A DNA stretch of 64,000 bases from Pseudomonas fluorescens (GTDB lineage Bacteria > Pseudomonadota > Gammaproteobacteria > Pseudomonadales > Pseudomonadaceae), in assembly GCA_902825215.1 (NCBI GenBank), contig LR782234.1, positions 3,162,001 to 3,226,000 on the forward strand, written 5' to 3'. This document shows positions 35,368-44,156 of the stretch, one piece after another (position 1 is the first letter of the stretch; each line of letters opens with the position of its first letter). A program made the position numbers and the translations under genes. The notes beneath the pieces are model-generated. The model did no database searches. It saw only the letters and a program-made list of their open reading frames with translations, and was not told where the DNA came from.

Positions 35368-35630
35368 ATGCCCATCTTTCGATGACCCACAACGAACACA
35401 GCATTCCCGTCCTGCTGGTTTCCACCCAAGCCCCGCTAGACGTTCTGCACAGCAGCGCCGCCAGCCGCTTCCTCGCCGTCACGCAAATGATGGAAAGCCT
35501 CGCCAGCCTGGATATCGCCTCGGCCAAAGGCGCCGACGTGCAGCAACTGGCGCATGCGGCTGCGATGTTGCTCCGCGATGGGTGTGATGTGATGGATGTG
35601 CTGGGCCGGCAAATTCGTTTGCGGGTTTGA
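35364..35630 (+). CDS. Small helical protein co-translated with the DUF6124-like gene
   Basis: 88 residues. The middle LHSSAASRFLAVTQMMESLASLD and AKGADVQQLAHAAAMLLRDGCDVMDVLGR are predicted helices of the same general kind as the preceding protein. No function is recognised. ATG 35364 overlaps the upstream stop by ATGA. Overlap and similar size suggest that the two act together. Confidence 0.7.
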   Translation: MNAHLSMTHNEHSIPVLLVSTQAPLDVLHSSAASRFLAVTQMMESLASLDIASAKGADVQQLAHAAAMLLRDGCDVMDVLGRQIRLRV

Positions 35631-35719
35631 CAGGAGCTTGAGCCGAAGATGCAGCCCTGTTGAAGGCTGCATCTTTTGAATGCGCACAAATGGCTTTGAT
35701 CGCTCAGGCTGGAAACATC

Positions 35720-35740
35720 TGCAAATAACAATATTTCTCG
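35720..35740 (+). promoter_or_regulatory. Candidate Fur box of the siderophore receptor
   Basis: GCAAATAACAATATTTCTC matches the 19-base Fur consensus at about 12 positions and has AAATA/TATTT symmetry. It lies about 80 bases upstream of the TonB receptor start, where Fur repression would be expected. Confidence 0.4.
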
Positions 35741-35819
35741 TTTAAGCCTAAATCCCCGCCCCACCCTTCGTCTTTGAACCAACGGAATTTTTCCCTTCGA
35801 AGACAAGGAGTCGGTTGCG

Positions 35820-38048
35820 ATGCTCGCGCCCATTACCCGTTCCATGACCCTCACGCTCGGCCTCTGCGGCGCGGCGATCAGCCCTGATCTGCTGGCGCAA
35901 AACCTGACTGAAGAACAACCTTCGCCGGCCGGATCGGCGCTTGAACTGGCGGCGACCAGCGTCACCTCCCAAGGCCTGGGCACCACCACCGAAAACACCG
36001 AGTCCTATACCACCGGCGCGATGAGCACCGCGACGCGGTTGAACCTGTCGATCAAGGAAACTCCACAATCGGTGTCGGTGATCACTCGCCAGCAAATGGA
36101 TGATTTCAAACTCGGTACGTTGTCCGAGGCCATGCGCCAGACCACCGGCGTGGTGGTGCAGCACCTGGATTCGGATCGGGTCAGTTATTCGTCGCGCGGC
36201 TATGCGATCAATAACTTCCAGATTGACGGGATGCTCAATACCTTCGATCGCATGAAATCTGATTCGGACACGATTATCTACGACCGCATCGAAGTGGTTC
36301 GTGGGGCGACGGGGCTGACCACCGGGGCCGGCGATCCATCGGCGACGATCAACATGGTACGCAAGCGCCCGACCGCGCAATGGCAGGCGCTGGCCGGGGT
36401 CAGTGGCGGCAGCTACGATAATTACTACAGCTACGTGGATGTCGGCGGGCCGCTGGCGTTCGATGGCCGCTTGCGTGGGCGCAGCGTGCTGGCTTATCGC
36501 GACAGCCAGTCGATCAAGGACAAATACGCGCTGCAGCGCGACGTCGGTTATGGCTTGCTCGAAGCGGACCTGACCGACTCAACCGTGCTCGCGGTGGGTT
36601 ACGACTATCAGAACAAGCACGTACAGGGTTCGTCGTGGGGCACCGTGCCCTATTGGAATGCCGATGGCAGCAAGGCCGGGCTTGGGCGTTCGACCAACAT
36701 GGCGACGTCGTGGAGTTCCTGGCCGCTGCAAGACAAAACCGCCTTCGCCACCCTTGATCAGCAACTCGCGGGCGGCTGGCACTTGAAAGCGGCTTACACC
36801 CACCGGCAAAGCGATACCGACGGCAAGGTGTACTTCGGCGGTGCGGGTTTTCCTGCGGCCGACCGCAGCGGCATGCTCGCGTATACCTCGCACATGATCG
36901 GCACGCAGAAAATGCAGGCTTATGACTTCAACGTGTCAGGCCCCTACTCCTTGTTCGGCCGCGAGCACGAAATGATGTTCGGCTACGGTGAGGCCGAACG
37001 GCGTTCGAATTCCCCGTACACCCTCGCTGGCGCACAACCCGGCGACTACGGGACCATTCGTGACTGGAAGTACATGGGCAACATCGGCAAATTCAGCGAC
37101 ACGGTCACAGATCTCACCGGCTCCAAAGACGACACCCGGCAAAAAGCTGGCTACATCGCCACGCGCCTGAGCCTCACCGATGAACTGCATGCCGTGCTGG
37201 GCAGCCGCTACGGCAGTTGGCAAGCGTCCAGCACCAGTAACAGCTTTGATGCCAACCGCCAACTGTCCGGGGTCGATTACACAAGCCAGAAACAGAACGA
37301 TATCTGGACGCCGTACGCAGGACTGCTGTACGACCTGACGCCGCACTACACCGCCTACGTGAGTTACACCGACATTTTCAAACCCCAAGGCAATCGCGAC
37401 AAGACTCGCCAGTACATCGACCCGGTGGTTGGCAAGAACTACGAGCTGGGCCTCAAGGGCAGTTTGCTCCAGGAGCGCTTGAACGTTTCCACGGCGCTGT
37501 TCTGGAGCAAGCAGGACAACGTCGCTGAAGTCGACAACACCGCACCGCCAGATCCGGTCACGCGTGAGCAGTTCTTCAAATCCGGCGGCAAGGGCAACAA
37601 GGTCAACGGATTTGAAGCCGAAATCTCCGGCGAAGTCCTGCGCGGCTGGAACATGACCGCCGGTTACACTTATACCCATTCGGTCAACGGCGAGAGTGAG
37701 CGCAGCAACACCAATGAGCCGATGAATCTGCTGCGTGTGTCGACGGCGTATCGCCTGCCAGGTGAGTGGCAGGCGCTGACTGTCGGTGGTGCGGTGAATT
37801 GGCAGAGCGATGTGTACGGCACCTCGACCCGGCCGGTCGGGAATGGCGAGGAAACAGCACGGATCAAGCAGAGCGCCTACACGCTGGTCAATTTGATGTC
37901 GCGTTACGAGTTTGATCGACACCTGTCGGCGTCGCTGAACGTCAACAACCTGTTCGACAAGAAGTATTACGACAACGTCGGTTTCTACAACGGTGTTTAT
38001 TGGGGAGACCCGCGCACACTGACCGTGAGTCTCGACTGGAAGCTCTGA
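35820..38048 (+). CDS. TonB-dependent siderophore receptor
   Basis: A 742-residue outer-membrane receptor importing an iron-siderophore complex with TonB energy. Signal peptide to about residue 27 (LLAQ), TonB box region, then the plug domain (ETPQSVSVITRQQMDDF, IDGML, RIEVVRGATGLTTGAGDPSATINMVRKRP) and a 22-strand-type barrel ending in LTVSLDWKL. There is no N-terminal signalling (secretin/TonB short) domain between the signal peptide and plug, so it should not act through a FecR-type anti-sigma factor. ATG 35820 follows ACAAGGAGTCGG. The ligand is not predictable, though the plug resembles receptors for hydroxamate or ferrichrome-type siderophores. Confidence 0.92.
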   Translation: MLAPITRSMTLTLGLCGAAISPDLLAQNLTEEQPSPAGSALELAATSVTSQGLGTTTENTESYTTGAMSTATRLNLSIKETPQSVSVITRQQMDDFKLGTLSEAMRQTTGVVVQHLDSDRVSYSSRGYAINNFQIDGMLNTFDRMKSDSDTIIYDRIEVVRGATGLTTGAGDPSATINMVRKRPTAQWQALAGVSGGSYDNYYSYVDVGGPLAFDGRLRGRSVLAYRDSQSIKDKYALQRDVGYGLLEADLTDSTVLAVGYDYQNKHVQGSSWGTVPYWNADGSKAGLGRSTNMATSWSSWPLQDKTAFATLDQQLAGGWHLKAAYTHRQSDTDGKVYFGGAGFPAADRSGMLAYTSHMIGTQKMQAYDFNVSGPYSLFGREHEMMFGYGEAERRSNSPYTLAGAQPGDYGTIRDWKYMGNIGKFSDTVTDLTGSKDDTRQKAGYIATRLSLTDELHAVLGSRYGSWQASSTSNSFDANRQLSGVDYTSQKQNDIWTPYAGLLYDLTPHYTAYVSYTDIFKPQGNRDKTRQYIDPVVGKNYELGLKGSLLQERLNVSTALFWSKQDNVAEVDNTAPPDPVTREQFFKSGGKGNKVNGFEAEISGEVLRGWNMTAGYTYTHSVNGESERSNTNEPMNLLRVSTAYRLPGEWQALTVGGAVNWQSDVYGTSTRPVGNGEETARIKQSAYTLVNLMSRYEFDRHLSASLNVNNLFDKKYYDNVGFYNGVYWGDPRTLTVSLDWKL

Positions 38049-38060
38049 CCCGCTCCCACT

Positions 38061-38174
38061 GATCGTTCCCACGCTCTGCGTGGGAATGCAGCCCGGGACG
38101 CTCCGCGTTCCTTCGGGAAGCTGGAACGCGGAGCATCCCTTGAGGCATTCCCACGCCGGAGCGTGGGAACGATC
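38061..38174. repeat. Palindromic intergenic repeat (GATCGTTCCCACGC family)
   Basis: 114 bp bounded by GATCGTTCCCACGCT and AGCGTGGGAACGATC with GGGACGCTCCGCG and CGCGGAGC inside. Related to the copies at 2472-2577, 2731-2833 and 42374-42467. Confidence 0.85.
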
Positions 38175-38326
38175 ATGCTCGGCGCGGTGTGCATCCAGCG
38201 CTCTGCAACATGCTGCAAAACTCACCCTGCGCAGGCGTTAACCCCGCGTTAATTCGCACGGCAGAGACTCCTTTCGAGTTTTGCTTCATGGATGAAACGG
38301 CTCCCACTTGTTCAGTAGGAGGCACC

Positions 38327-38542
38327 ATGAAAATCTCTACCCTTATCCTTGCCGGGCTGTTTGCCCTGGGTTCTGCCAGCGTCTTCGCCGAAGGCGGCGC
38401 TGAGCGCATGCGCTATTACTACGACAATTTCCCGGTTCACCAGAGCCAGAGCGCGCAACAGAGCGACGCCAATGCGAAAGAACTTCGCGTTCCCGCCGAC
38501 CAGACCGCGCAAGTGACCGAGTCGTACCGCGACCGGGATTGA
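38327..38542 (+). CDS. Small exported protein of unknown function
   Basis: 71 residues with a clear signal peptide (MKISTLILAGLFALGSASVFA) and a mature part of about 50 polar residues (GGAERMRYYYDNFPVHQSQS and a Gln/Asp-rich tail). ATG 38327 follows GTAGGAGGCACC, a strong ribosome binding site. Terminator at 38598-38625. No family recognised. Confidence 0.75.
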   Translation: MKISTLILAGLFALGSASVFAEGGAERMRYYYDNFPVHQSQSAQQSDANAKELRVPADQTAQVTESYRDRD

Positions 38543-38597
38543 CCGAGCAACCGATGGACCTTCCGTGGTTCCGCTCTGGCCCGGGAGATGACAGTTG

Positions 38598-38625
38598 AGG
38601 CGCCCTTTTGGGGGCGCCTTTTTTT
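38598..38625 (+). terminator. Terminator
   Basis: AGGCGCCC and GGGCGCCT pair around TTTTGG, followed by seven T residues. Confidence 0.88.
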
Positions 38626-38670
38626 ATGGTTGGGTGGTTGCTTGTTCGGCTTGGGATTTGTGGTGACTTC

Positions 38671-38821
38671 GCCCCTCACCCCAGCCCTCTCCCGAGGGAG
38701 AGGGAGCCGATCTTCACGATCTTCAGAACCTGAGTTCGGCTCGGTACTTGATGTCGACGTAGCTCTTGCGATCAACTCGATCAGTCCCCTCTCCCTCCGG
38801 GAGAGGGTTAGGGTGAGGGGC
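38671..38821. repeat. 151-bp intergenic inverted-end repeat (CCCCTCACCC family), copy A
   Basis: It begins GCCCCTCACCCCAGCCCTCT and ends with the complement GAGAGGGTTAGGGTGAGGGG. The ends are conserved and the centre is variable. Further copies occur at 48503-48653 and, inverted, at 58836-58985. Confidence 0.88.
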
Positions 38822-38824
38822 TTT

Positions 38825-39322
38825 TCAGGCCTTCAGATCCTTTACCCAGAACAACATCCGCCCATGATCCGGATCAAACATGCCCGGCGCGAAGCCGAAC
38901 TTGCGGTACGACTGCTGCGCAATGGCATTGCCTTCCAGCACTTCCAGAGTGATTTTGCAGCAGCCGCGCTGGCGGGAAATTTCTTCGACTTTCTGCAGCA
39001 TTTTCTGGCTCAGGCCCAAGCCGCGAAACTGGCTCATGACCGCCACGTCGTGAACATTGACCAGTGGCTTGCAGGCGAAGGTCGAGAAGCCTTCGAAGCA
39101 GTTGACCAGCCCCGCCGGTTCGCCGCCGACGAAGGCCAGTACGCTGAACGCGTGCGGGCGGCGGGCGAGTTCTTCGGGCAGTCGGCGCAGCAGGTCCGGA
39201 TCGAGCGAATGGCCACCGCCCATCGGGTCTTCTGCATAGTGATTGAGCACAATGCCGATGGCTTCGGCGTGCGTTGGGTTGGTGTAGCTGGCCTGAAGTA
39301 CCAGAATTTCTGCGGAATCCAT
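38825..39322 (-). CDS. GNAT family N-acetyltransferase
   Basis: 165 residues with the GNAT acetyl-CoA fold. VNVHDVAVMSQFRGLGLSQKML contains the pyrophosphate-binding Q/RxxGxG/A signature, followed by CKITLEVLEGNAIAQQSYRKFGF, the helix alpha4/beta7 region. Substrate unknown. ATG 39322 is preferred to ATG 39328 because GGGGATGGAA gives a properly spaced ribosome binding site only for the inner codon. Stands alone between a repeat and the DinB/ZapE operon. Confidence 0.87.
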   Translation of the reverse strand: MDSAEILVLQASYTNPTHAEAIGIVLNHYAEDPMGGGHSLDPDLLRRLPEELARRPHAFSVLAFVGGEPAGLVNCFEGFSTFACKPLVNVHDVAVMSQFRGLGLSQKMLQKVEEISRQRGCCKITLEVLEGNAIAQQSYRKFGFAPGMFDPDHGRMLFWVKDLKA

Positions 39323-39428
39323 TTCCATCCCCGAACAGACAAAAGCCCCGGTGCGCAAGGTACGCACTGATAGGCTGCCTGACCTTAACGCGGCCACATA
39401 CCGCTGAGCAACCGGCAAATCGGCAAGA

Positions 39429-40013
39429 TCAGGCGTGGCCCCAGATCAATTCCTCGGTCCAGCCAAGCTCGGCAAAATCTGCGGCGCGCAAAGCGCTTTC
39501 GCCGACGCAGAAAAACTCGTCCAGTTGCGGCGGCTTCACCGAAGTATCACTGAGCATCGCATGCACCTGACCGCGGTGATGGATTTGATGTTCGAACAGG
39601 TGCGACAGCATGCGCAGGCGACTGTCGTGCTGGGGTGTGTCGCGGGCAATGGTGACGATTCGGTTTAGATCGCCATCGCGCAGCTGCTCGCAGTAGGCGA
39701 TCAATCGACGGTCGACGTGAGCCTGTTCTTCACGCAATTGAACGGCGTCAGTAAACGGCTCGTCTGCATTGAAAAATACATAGCAGTCGGGATGCGGTTC
39801 AGCCCCGCGCAGTTCGCGCTCCAGCGCATCGACGTAAAACCAGTCGCACGTCAGGATGTGGTTCAGCGTCAAGCGAATACTCGGGAAAAAGCTTACTCGC
39901 GGCGCCGCAAGATCCGCCGCGCTGAGCTGGCTCCAGGCCTTGGCCAGACGATGGTTGGCCCAGGCATTCTGATAAGCCAGGGTCAGCAAATGATGGGATA
40001 ACGGTTGACTCAT
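39429..40013 (-). CDS. DinB family protein
   Basis: 194 residues of the DinB/YfiT-like four-helix bundle, putative metal-dependent proteins, some of them thiol-dependent transferases. Metal-binding histidines are placed as in the family: LNHILTCDWFY (first helix pair) and HLFEHQIHHRGQVHAML near the C-terminal third. ATG 40013 is used; a TTG seven codons upstream would overlap the zapE stop. It follows the ZapE gene by 17 bases on the same strand, so it is probably its operon partner. Confidence 0.88.
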   Translation of the reverse strand: MSQPLSHHLLTLAYQNAWANHRLAKAWSQLSAADLAAPRVSFFPSIRLTLNHILTCDWFYVDALERELRGAEPHPDCYVFFNADEPFTDAVQLREEQAHVDRRLIAYCEQLRDGDLNRIVTIARDTPQHDSRLRMLSHLFEHQIHHRGQVHAMLSDTSVKPPQLDEFFCVGESALRAADFAELGWTEELIWGHA

Positions 40014-40030
40014 CTCGGCACCCTTTTCGC

Positions 40031-41149
40031 TCAAGCGTTGGCAAAGCGCTGCAATTGCATCTCCTGCAAGCGACTGAGGGTGCGGCGGAACGGGAATTCC
40101 AGATAACCCTCGGTATACAGCGCGGCCATCGGCACTTCGGCCTCAACGTACAACGGCACCTTGCGGTCGTAGCACTCATCGACCAGCGCGATGAACCGCC
40201 GCACACCATCGTCATGTACCGACAACTGCGGCAGTTCGCGATCGCCCGCGACCACGCGTTCGGCGGCATCCTCGGTGCCACGGGCAATGCGCCCTTCGCG
40301 TTTGCGTGCACTGAGATTTGGCACCTCGCTCAACAGAATAGCCCGATAGCGGTCGCACAATGCGATGAAGTCCATGGCGGCGAACGGTTGCTCGCACAGA
40401 TCGGCGTAACGGCACCACAGCACGTGTTCGGATGCCTGTACGACAGTGAGCTGGCGGTGTCCGACCGGGACCGGTTCGACACTGACCGGTTGCCCCTCGG
40501 CCAATCCATTGAACACATCCGCCAATGGGCCTGGCGAATGACGGCTGGCAACAAAATACCGCTGCTCCACAGTGCCCGGATGCAACCGGTGATCTTCAGC
40601 GCCATTCACCGTAATCACCTGCATATGCGCCTTGATCGCGGCAATCGCCGGGACGAAACGGTCGCGATTGAAGCCGTCGGCGTACAACTCGTCCGGCGGC
40701 AGGTTGGAGGTGCAGACGATCACCACACCTTCGTCGAACATCACCTGAAACAACCGCCCGAGAATGATCGCGTCGCCGATGTCGTTGACGAACAACTCAT
40801 CGAAACACAGCACTTTCACTTCTGCCGCCAGCTCTTTGGCCAGCGCTCGCAACGGATCGGCAATCCCGGTCAACTGGAACGAGCGCTGATGCACCCAGCT
40901 CATGAAATGATGAAAATGCTGCCGGCGCGCCGGCACTCGCAGGCTCTGGTGGAACTGGTCCATGAGCCAGGTCTTGCCGCGCCCGACCGGGCCCCAAAGG
41001 TAAACGCCGGTGACCGAACGAGCGTCGGCGTGCAGCGCTTCGTGGCATTTTTGCAAAGCCCAGACCGCGTGTTCCTGGGCTTCATCCTGAACGAAGCCGT
41101 CGTGCTGAACGGCGTGTTGCCAGGCGTTTAAGGGGGAGTCGAAAGTCAT
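40031..41149 (-). CDS. zapE: ZapE/AFG1-type ATPase
   Basis: ZapE is an ATPase of the AFG1 family that, in E. coli, associates with the Z-ring during late division under low oxygen or heat. 372 residues: Walker A GPVGRGKT at 53-60, Walker B VLCFDEL around 113-119, and the conserved CTSNLPPDELY sensor region. ATG 41149 follows GGGGGAGTCGAAAGT on the complementary reading. Related proteins may exist elsewhere in the genome, so the symbol denotes family rather than proven orthology. Confidence 0.88.
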   Translation of the reverse strand: MTFDSPLNAWQHAVQHDGFVQDEAQEHAVWALQKCHEALHADARSVTGVYLWGPVGRGKTWLMDQFHQSLRVPARRQHFHHFMSWVHQRSFQLTGIADPLRALAKELAAEVKVLCFDELFVNDIGDAIILGRLFQVMFDEGVVIVCTSNLPPDELYADGFNRDRFVPAIAAIKAHMQVITVNGAEDHRLHPGTVEQRYFVASRHSPGPLADVFNGLAEGQPVSVEPVPVGHRQLTVVQASEHVLWCRYADLCEQPFAAMDFIALCDRYRAILLSEVPNLSARKREGRIARGTEDAAERVVAGDRELPQLSVHDDGVRRFIALVDECYDRKVPLYVEAEVPMAALYTEGYLEFPFRRTLSRLQEMQLQRFANA

Positions 41150-41171
41150 GCGCGGCAGTATGCCACGATGG

Positions 41172-41513
41172 CTACAGGGAAATATCCAGCCGGGCAATTT
41201 TCCCCTGTTCATTCAATCGAAACGTATAGCGCAACTGGGTCGGACTGCCGGGGAATGTCCCGGAAATCAGTCCGTGTACCAGCACCTTGCCGGTGCGCTG
41301 TTGCACGTCCAGCACTTCAACGCGTGGCTGATAGCGTTGCCCGGTGTCGTGCATCCATTGCGCGATGGCTTGAGAACCGACCTGATGCTGGCCTTCATCG
41401 AACACGTTGGCATCCTCGGCGAAAAAACTGGTCACCCGCGACGTGTCGCGGGCGTTTGCCGCATCGATATACGCAGCGATCGCCGGGGCCAGTGCAGAGA
41501 CGGGATGGGACAT
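41172..41513 (-). CDS. SnoaL/NTF2-like protein
   Basis: 113 residues of the NTF2-like cone fold. The N-terminal helix IAAYIDAANARDTSRVTSFFAEDANVFDEG and the closing strands RYTFRLNEQGKIARLDISL are typical. Such proteins serve as small-molecule enzymes or stabilising partners; none can be chosen here. ATG 41513 follows AAGGAGCTGCAACC. It lies 52 bases after a YafY-type regulator on the same strand. Confidence 0.85.
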   Translation of the reverse strand: MSHPVSALAPAIAAYIDAANARDTSRVTSFFAEDANVFDEGQHQVGSQAIAQWMHDTGQRYQPRVEVLDVQQRTGKVLVHGLISGTFPGSPTQLRYTFRLNEQGKIARLDISL

Positions 41514-41565
41514 GGTTGCAGCTCCTTGTTGTCTGATTCTGCGACCATCCTAAAACAGCGTCATG

Positions 41566-42282
41566 TCAGTTTTTGTCAGGAGTGAAACGGCCGTCTTCGT
41601 CCAGTTGCATCTGCTTGCGCCAAGTGCGCAACAGGTCGCTGCGCCGCCCCGGGTAAGCCTCGCCCTGCAGATTCGCAGCGCTGATGCGGTCGGTTCGAAA
41701 CGTCCGATAGGCACTGCGTAATTCACACCAGGCGACGATGATCCGCACTTCATTGAGAAAACCCAGTGCCAAGGGCCAGATCAGCCGCTGACTCGGCACC
41801 TGTTGCGCGTCGGCGTAATCGATGTGAAGTTTGGCCTGGTCACGAATGGCATGACGAAACACGTTCAGCGGCACGGCGTTCTGCGGGAAACCGTAGCCCG
41901 GCGGCCCCGGCAGCACGGTGGGATTGCGCAATGCTTCCTGAGCTTGCGGATCGAGCACCGCGGCAATCTTGGCCAAGGCATCCGCCGCCGCTTTGCTCAA
42001 TATTTCATCGCCGCGCTGATCCACGTAGCGCAAACCGAGAACGATGGCTTCGGTTTCTTCGGCGTTAAGCATCAGCGGTGGCAAAAACAGACCGTTGCGC
42101 AGCACATAGCCGATTCCCGCCTCGCCTTGAATCGGCGCGCCAAGGGCAGTCAGCTCGGCGATGTCGCGATAGAGCGTGCGCTCGGAGACTTGCAGCTCGG
42201 CAGCCAGAGTGGCGGCAGTCACCGGGCGTTTCTTGCCGCGCAGTACTTGCAGCAGGGTCAACAGTCGGGTGGTACGCGACAC
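41566..42282 (-). CDS. YafY-type transcriptional regulator (HTH + WYL)
   Basis: 238 residues: N-terminal DeoR-like helix-turn-helix (RTTRLLTLLQVLRG, TAATLAAELQVSERTLYRDIAEL) and a WYL-type ligand-sensing domain (LHIDYADAQQVPSQRLIWPLALGFLNEVRIIVAWC). The start is taken as GTG 42282, where VSRTTRLLTLLQ begins; the longer ORF would read into a palindromic repeat. It probably controls the co-directional NTF2-like gene downstream. Confidence 0.87.
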   Translation of the reverse strand: MSRTTRLLTLLQVLRGKKRPVTAATLAAELQVSERTLYRDIAELTALGAPIQGEAGIGYVLRNGLFLPPLMLNAEETEAIVLGLRYVDQRGDEILSKAAADALAKIAAVLDPQAQEALRNPTVLPGPPGYGFPQNAVPLNVFRHAIRDQAKLHIDYADAQQVPSQRLIWPLALGFLNEVRIIVAWCELRSAYRTFRTDRISAANLQGEAYPGRRSDLLRTWRKQMQLDEDGRFTPDKN

Positions 42283-42623
42283 GATGGGCGGGCTCTGGTC
42301 GGAAAGACGTGGGAGATTAGCAGAGGTTGATGTCAGAAAATGGCAGGAGCTTGAGGAGGCAGCTGGGGTTTCCATGCTCCGGCGTGGGAATGACGCTCCG
42401 TGTTCGGCTTTGGATGGGACGCGGAGCGTCCCGGGCTGCATTCCCACGCAGGAGCGTGGGAACGATCAGTGAGGGCCGCGCGTTCGCATGAATCGATTTA
42501 GCCGGCAGCGCCCTTAAAAGCTGACCTTTCGGGCAGTTATTGCTCGTTGCCCTCGCCGCCCGCTTGCGGCATCCTGCGCCTCCATTTTCTGACCCGGCCC
42601 CGCCTCGCAGCGCGCAAAACACC
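42283..42623. other. Intergenic region between divergent regulator and purine permease
   Basis: 341 bases. It contains the palindromic repeat at 42374-42467 and the presumed promoters of both genes. No additional gene is seen; the in-frame extension of the permease ORF to 42540 lacks a ribosome binding site. Confidence 0.5.
42374..42467. repeat. Palindromic intergenic repeat (GATCGTTCCCACGC family)
   Basis: Inverse orientation copy: GCTCCGGCGTGGGAATG at the left, GGAGCGTGGGAACGATC at the right, with GGGACGCGGAGCGTCCC inside. Confidence 0.8.
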
Positions 42624-44090
42624 ATGACCGCCTCTGAAAACGCTACGCGCAACAACGACCTGATCTACGGCCTCAACGACCGCCCGCACCTGACTGCCAC
42701 CGTGTTCGCCGCGCTGCAACACGTACTGGCCAGCTTCGTCGGGATCATCACACCGACCCTGATCATGGGCGGCGCCCTCGGCCTGCAAAGTGAAATCCCT
42801 TACCTGATCAGCATGGCGCTGTTCGTTTCTGGCCTCGGTACGTTCGTCCAGGCCAAGCGCTTCGGCCCGGTCGGTTCTGGTTTGCTGTGCCTGCAAGGCA
42901 CCAGTTTTTCCTTTATCAGCGTGATTCTCAGCGCCGGGTTCATGGTCAAGGCGCGCGGCGGCGGCACCGATGAAATCCTCTCGACGATCTTCGGTGTGTG
43001 CTTTTTCGCCGCGTTCATTGAGGTGGTGCTGAGCCAGTTCATCGGCAAATTGCGCATGCTGATCACCCCGGTGGTCACCGGCACGATCATCACGCTGATG
43101 GGCCTGTCGCTGATCAAAGTGGCAATGACCGACATTGCCGGCGGCTTTGGCGCGGCGGACCTTGGCGCGGCCAGCCATGTATTCCTGGCGGCGCTGGTGA
43201 TCGGCACCATCGTCGTGCTGAACCGGGTCGACGTGCCGTTCCTGCGCCTGGGCGCGATCGTCATCGGCCTGACTCTCGGCTATGTCGTTGCGTGGCTGAT
43301 GGGCACGGTGGATTTCGCCATGATGCCCGCCGTGCCGCTGGTCAGCGTGCCGGTGCCGTTTAAATATGGCTTCAATTTCGACTGGGTGGCGTTCGTGCCG
43401 GTGGCGGTGATTTTCCTCGTTTCGCCACTGGAAGCGGCCGGCGACCTGACCGCCAACTCGATGATTTCGCGGCAGCCGGTCAAAGGTCCGCTGTACATTC
43501 GCCGGATCAAATCCGGCCTGCTCGCTGACGGTCTCAATTCGGCGATGGCTGCGGTGTTCAACAGCATGCCGATGGTCACGTTCGCGCAGAACAACGGGGT
43601 GATTCAGCTCACCGGCGTGGCCAGCCGCTATGTCGCTTTCTTCATTGCCGGGTTGCTGGTGATCCTCGGGCTGTTCCCGATGATCGGCGCGGTGCTGCAA
43701 TTGATGCCGAAACCGGTGCTCGGCGGCGCCGAACTGGTGATGTTCGGCACCGTCGCCGTTGCCGGGATCAAGATCCTCGCCGAAGCCGGCCTGCATCGAC
43801 GCAATATGCTGATCGTGGCAATCTCGCTGGGCATGGGCCTGGGCATTGCGGCGGTGCCGGAAGTGCTGCGCGAACTGCCGCAGGCATTGCGCAACATCTT
43901 CGAATCGCCAATCACCGTCGGTGCGCTGTGCGCAATCGTGCTGAATATCTTCCTGCCAGAAGAATTCATCGAACTGGAAGAAGACGACTTCGACCCGGAA
44001 GCTTCTATTCTTCAGGTCATGGAAAACCCGGACATGCCGGCCAAGGCTGAACCTGGCCCGGCGGGGGCTGTCGCACAAGAGAACCGCTGA
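42624..44090 (+). CDS. NCS2 family uracil-xanthine permease (xanthine/urate type)
   Basis: A 488-residue proton symporter for nucleobases with about fourteen hydrophobic segments. The NCS2 features of the xanthine/uric acid branch are present: QHVLASFVGIITPTLIMG in TM1, SPLEAAGDLTANSMIS with the substrate-contact Glu, and the signature MVTFAQNNGVIQLTGVASRYV. The C-terminal tail is acidic. This fits XanP/UacT better than UraA. ATG 42624 (MTASENATRNNDL) is used. A bidirectional hairpin follows, then a lipoprotein gene. Confidence 0.9.
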   Translation: MTASENATRNNDLIYGLNDRPHLTATVFAALQHVLASFVGIITPTLIMGGALGLQSEIPYLISMALFVSGLGTFVQAKRFGPVGSGLLCLQGTSFSFISVILSAGFMVKARGGGTDEILSTIFGVCFFAAFIEVVLSQFIGKLRMLITPVVTGTIITLMGLSLIKVAMTDIAGGFGAADLGAASHVFLAALVIGTIVVLNRVDVPFLRLGAIVIGLTLGYVVAWLMGTVDFAMMPAVPLVSVPVPFKYGFNFDWVAFVPVAVIFLVSPLEAAGDLTANSMISRQPVKGPLYIRRIKSGLLADGLNSAMAAVFNSMPMVTFAQNNGVIQLTGVASRYVAFFIAGLLVILGLFPMIGAVLQLMPKPVLGGAELVMFGTVAVAGIKILAEAGLHRRNMLIVAISLGMGLGIAAVPEVLRELPQALRNIFESPITVGALCAIVLNIFLPEEFIELEEDDFDPEASILQVMENPDMPAKAEPGPAGAVAQENR

Positions 44091-44103
44091 CGTCCAGCCT
44101 TTG

Positions 44104-44143
44104 AAAAAAGGGCTGAACCGACAGGCCGGTTCAGCCCTTTTTT
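44104..44143 (+). terminator. Terminator of the permease gene
   Basis: AAAAAAGGGCTGAACCG and CGGTTCAGCCCTTTTTT form a long perfect stem around ACAGGC. Confidence 0.93.
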
Positions 44144-44156
44144 CGAGAGACCGTTT

